Assembly (NCBI RefSeq): GCF_963082655.1
Contig: NC_081556.1
Span: 67,137,727 to 67,201,726, forward strand
Source: Stomoxys calcitrans
Taxonomy: Eukaryota; Arthropoda; Insecta; Diptera; Muscidae
DNA length: 64,000 bases
Reading direction: 5' to 3'
Notes under the pieces: model-generated
Databases searched by the model: none
What the model saw: the letters and a program-made list of their open reading frames with translations, nothing else
Told to the model about the DNA's origin: nothing
Translations under genes and position numbers: made by a program
Shown here: positions 63,725 through 64,000 of the stretch, piece by piece
Layout: the number at the start of each line of letters is the position of its first letter
Position numbering within the stretch: the first letter of the stretch is position 1

Positions 63725-64000
63725 CAATAAGAAGCATTCCCCCCTATTCCGCTATTACCCGGCACCCAAACGATGCAGATTGTGCCATCATCAGAGAAGG
63801 CGTTAATCTCCTTCTTGCACTCCAAGACTGTACGCGACCTTGCCGTTCTGGTTGTTATTGCCCTGATGGTCAGTTTACTGTCCGTAAAGATGTTGACACA
63901 CGACGTCCACGCATCCCACCACCTCGCGCATTCCGTGGTCGCCCGGATCTTTGCCTGCAGGATCGTATTATGGTCAGGCCGTGTGTAATACACATCCAAT
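63725..64000 (-). pseudogene. LOA LINE RNase H fragment, cut by window edge
   Basis: Minus-strand frame with QAKIRATTECARWWDAWTS, VNIFTDSKLTIRAITTRTAR, KKEINAFSDDGTICIVWVPG and NSGIGGNA. The TDS and WVPGNSGI (usually WVPGHSGI) motifs are those of RNase H; the histidine is replaced by asparagine. It stops abruptly at 63,725. Confidence 0.75.

Overview
The window looks like AT-rich, repeat-laden nuclear DNA of a higher fly (Diptera, probably a calyptrate such as a house-fly or stable-fly relative). The inference rests on the mix of elements: LOA-, Ingi/Vingi-, CR1- and RTE-type LINEs, Tc1/mariner transposons, DINE-1-like Helitron relatives, and small introns with GT-AG borders. No bacterial-style genes, operons or CRISPR arrays are present.

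One host gene is recognisable, on the + strand: a divergent anillin-family gene. Five exons lie at 26,897-27,930, 37,483-38,100, 38,175-38,408, 38,639-39,532 and 58,480-59,109, all joined in phase 0, followed by a polyadenylation signal at 59,176. The first exon starts with an acceptor, so the 5' end of the gene is missing or lies further upstream. The fourth exon carries an anillin-homology region and the last a PH domain; an intron of about 18.9 kb separates them.

Almost everything else is transposable-element sequence. Region 1-12 kb: a Helitron-like minisatellite element, a hairpin-headed SINE-like repeat, a head-to-tail dimer of Ingi/Vingi-type LINEs enclosed by a single 10-bp target-site duplication (TSD), then a decayed LOA LINE. 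Region 12-26.9 kb: LINE relics, DINE-like repeats, an intact IR/DR-type Tc1 transposon (19,369-21,012), a CACTA/EnSpm-like relic and a Tc1 relic that ends 24 bp before the first exon. Intron 27.9-37.5 kb: LINE debris and a 4.4-kb DNA transposon (30,542-34,943). Its termini are CACAGTG, it has kilobase-long inverted repeats, a CGTTR 5-bp TSD, and a decayed transposase with RAG1/Transib-like motifs. Intron 39.5-58.5 kb: a further relic of the same terminal repeat, an intact Vingi LINE (43,119-46,697) nested with a perfect 11-bp TSD in a LOA LINE, a Helitron-like array, a nearly complete RTE LINE and a mariner copy. Region 59.2-64 kb: SINE, LOA and mariner debris plus a DINE-like element with about six 153-bp units.

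The elements form parasitic partnerships: short derivatives keep only the two ends of the Vingi LINE, a tRNA-headed SINE shares its tail with an RNase H-bearing LINE, and a 213-bp MITE keeps the ends of the mariner. Domain and family names come from reading motifs by eye; no database search was run.
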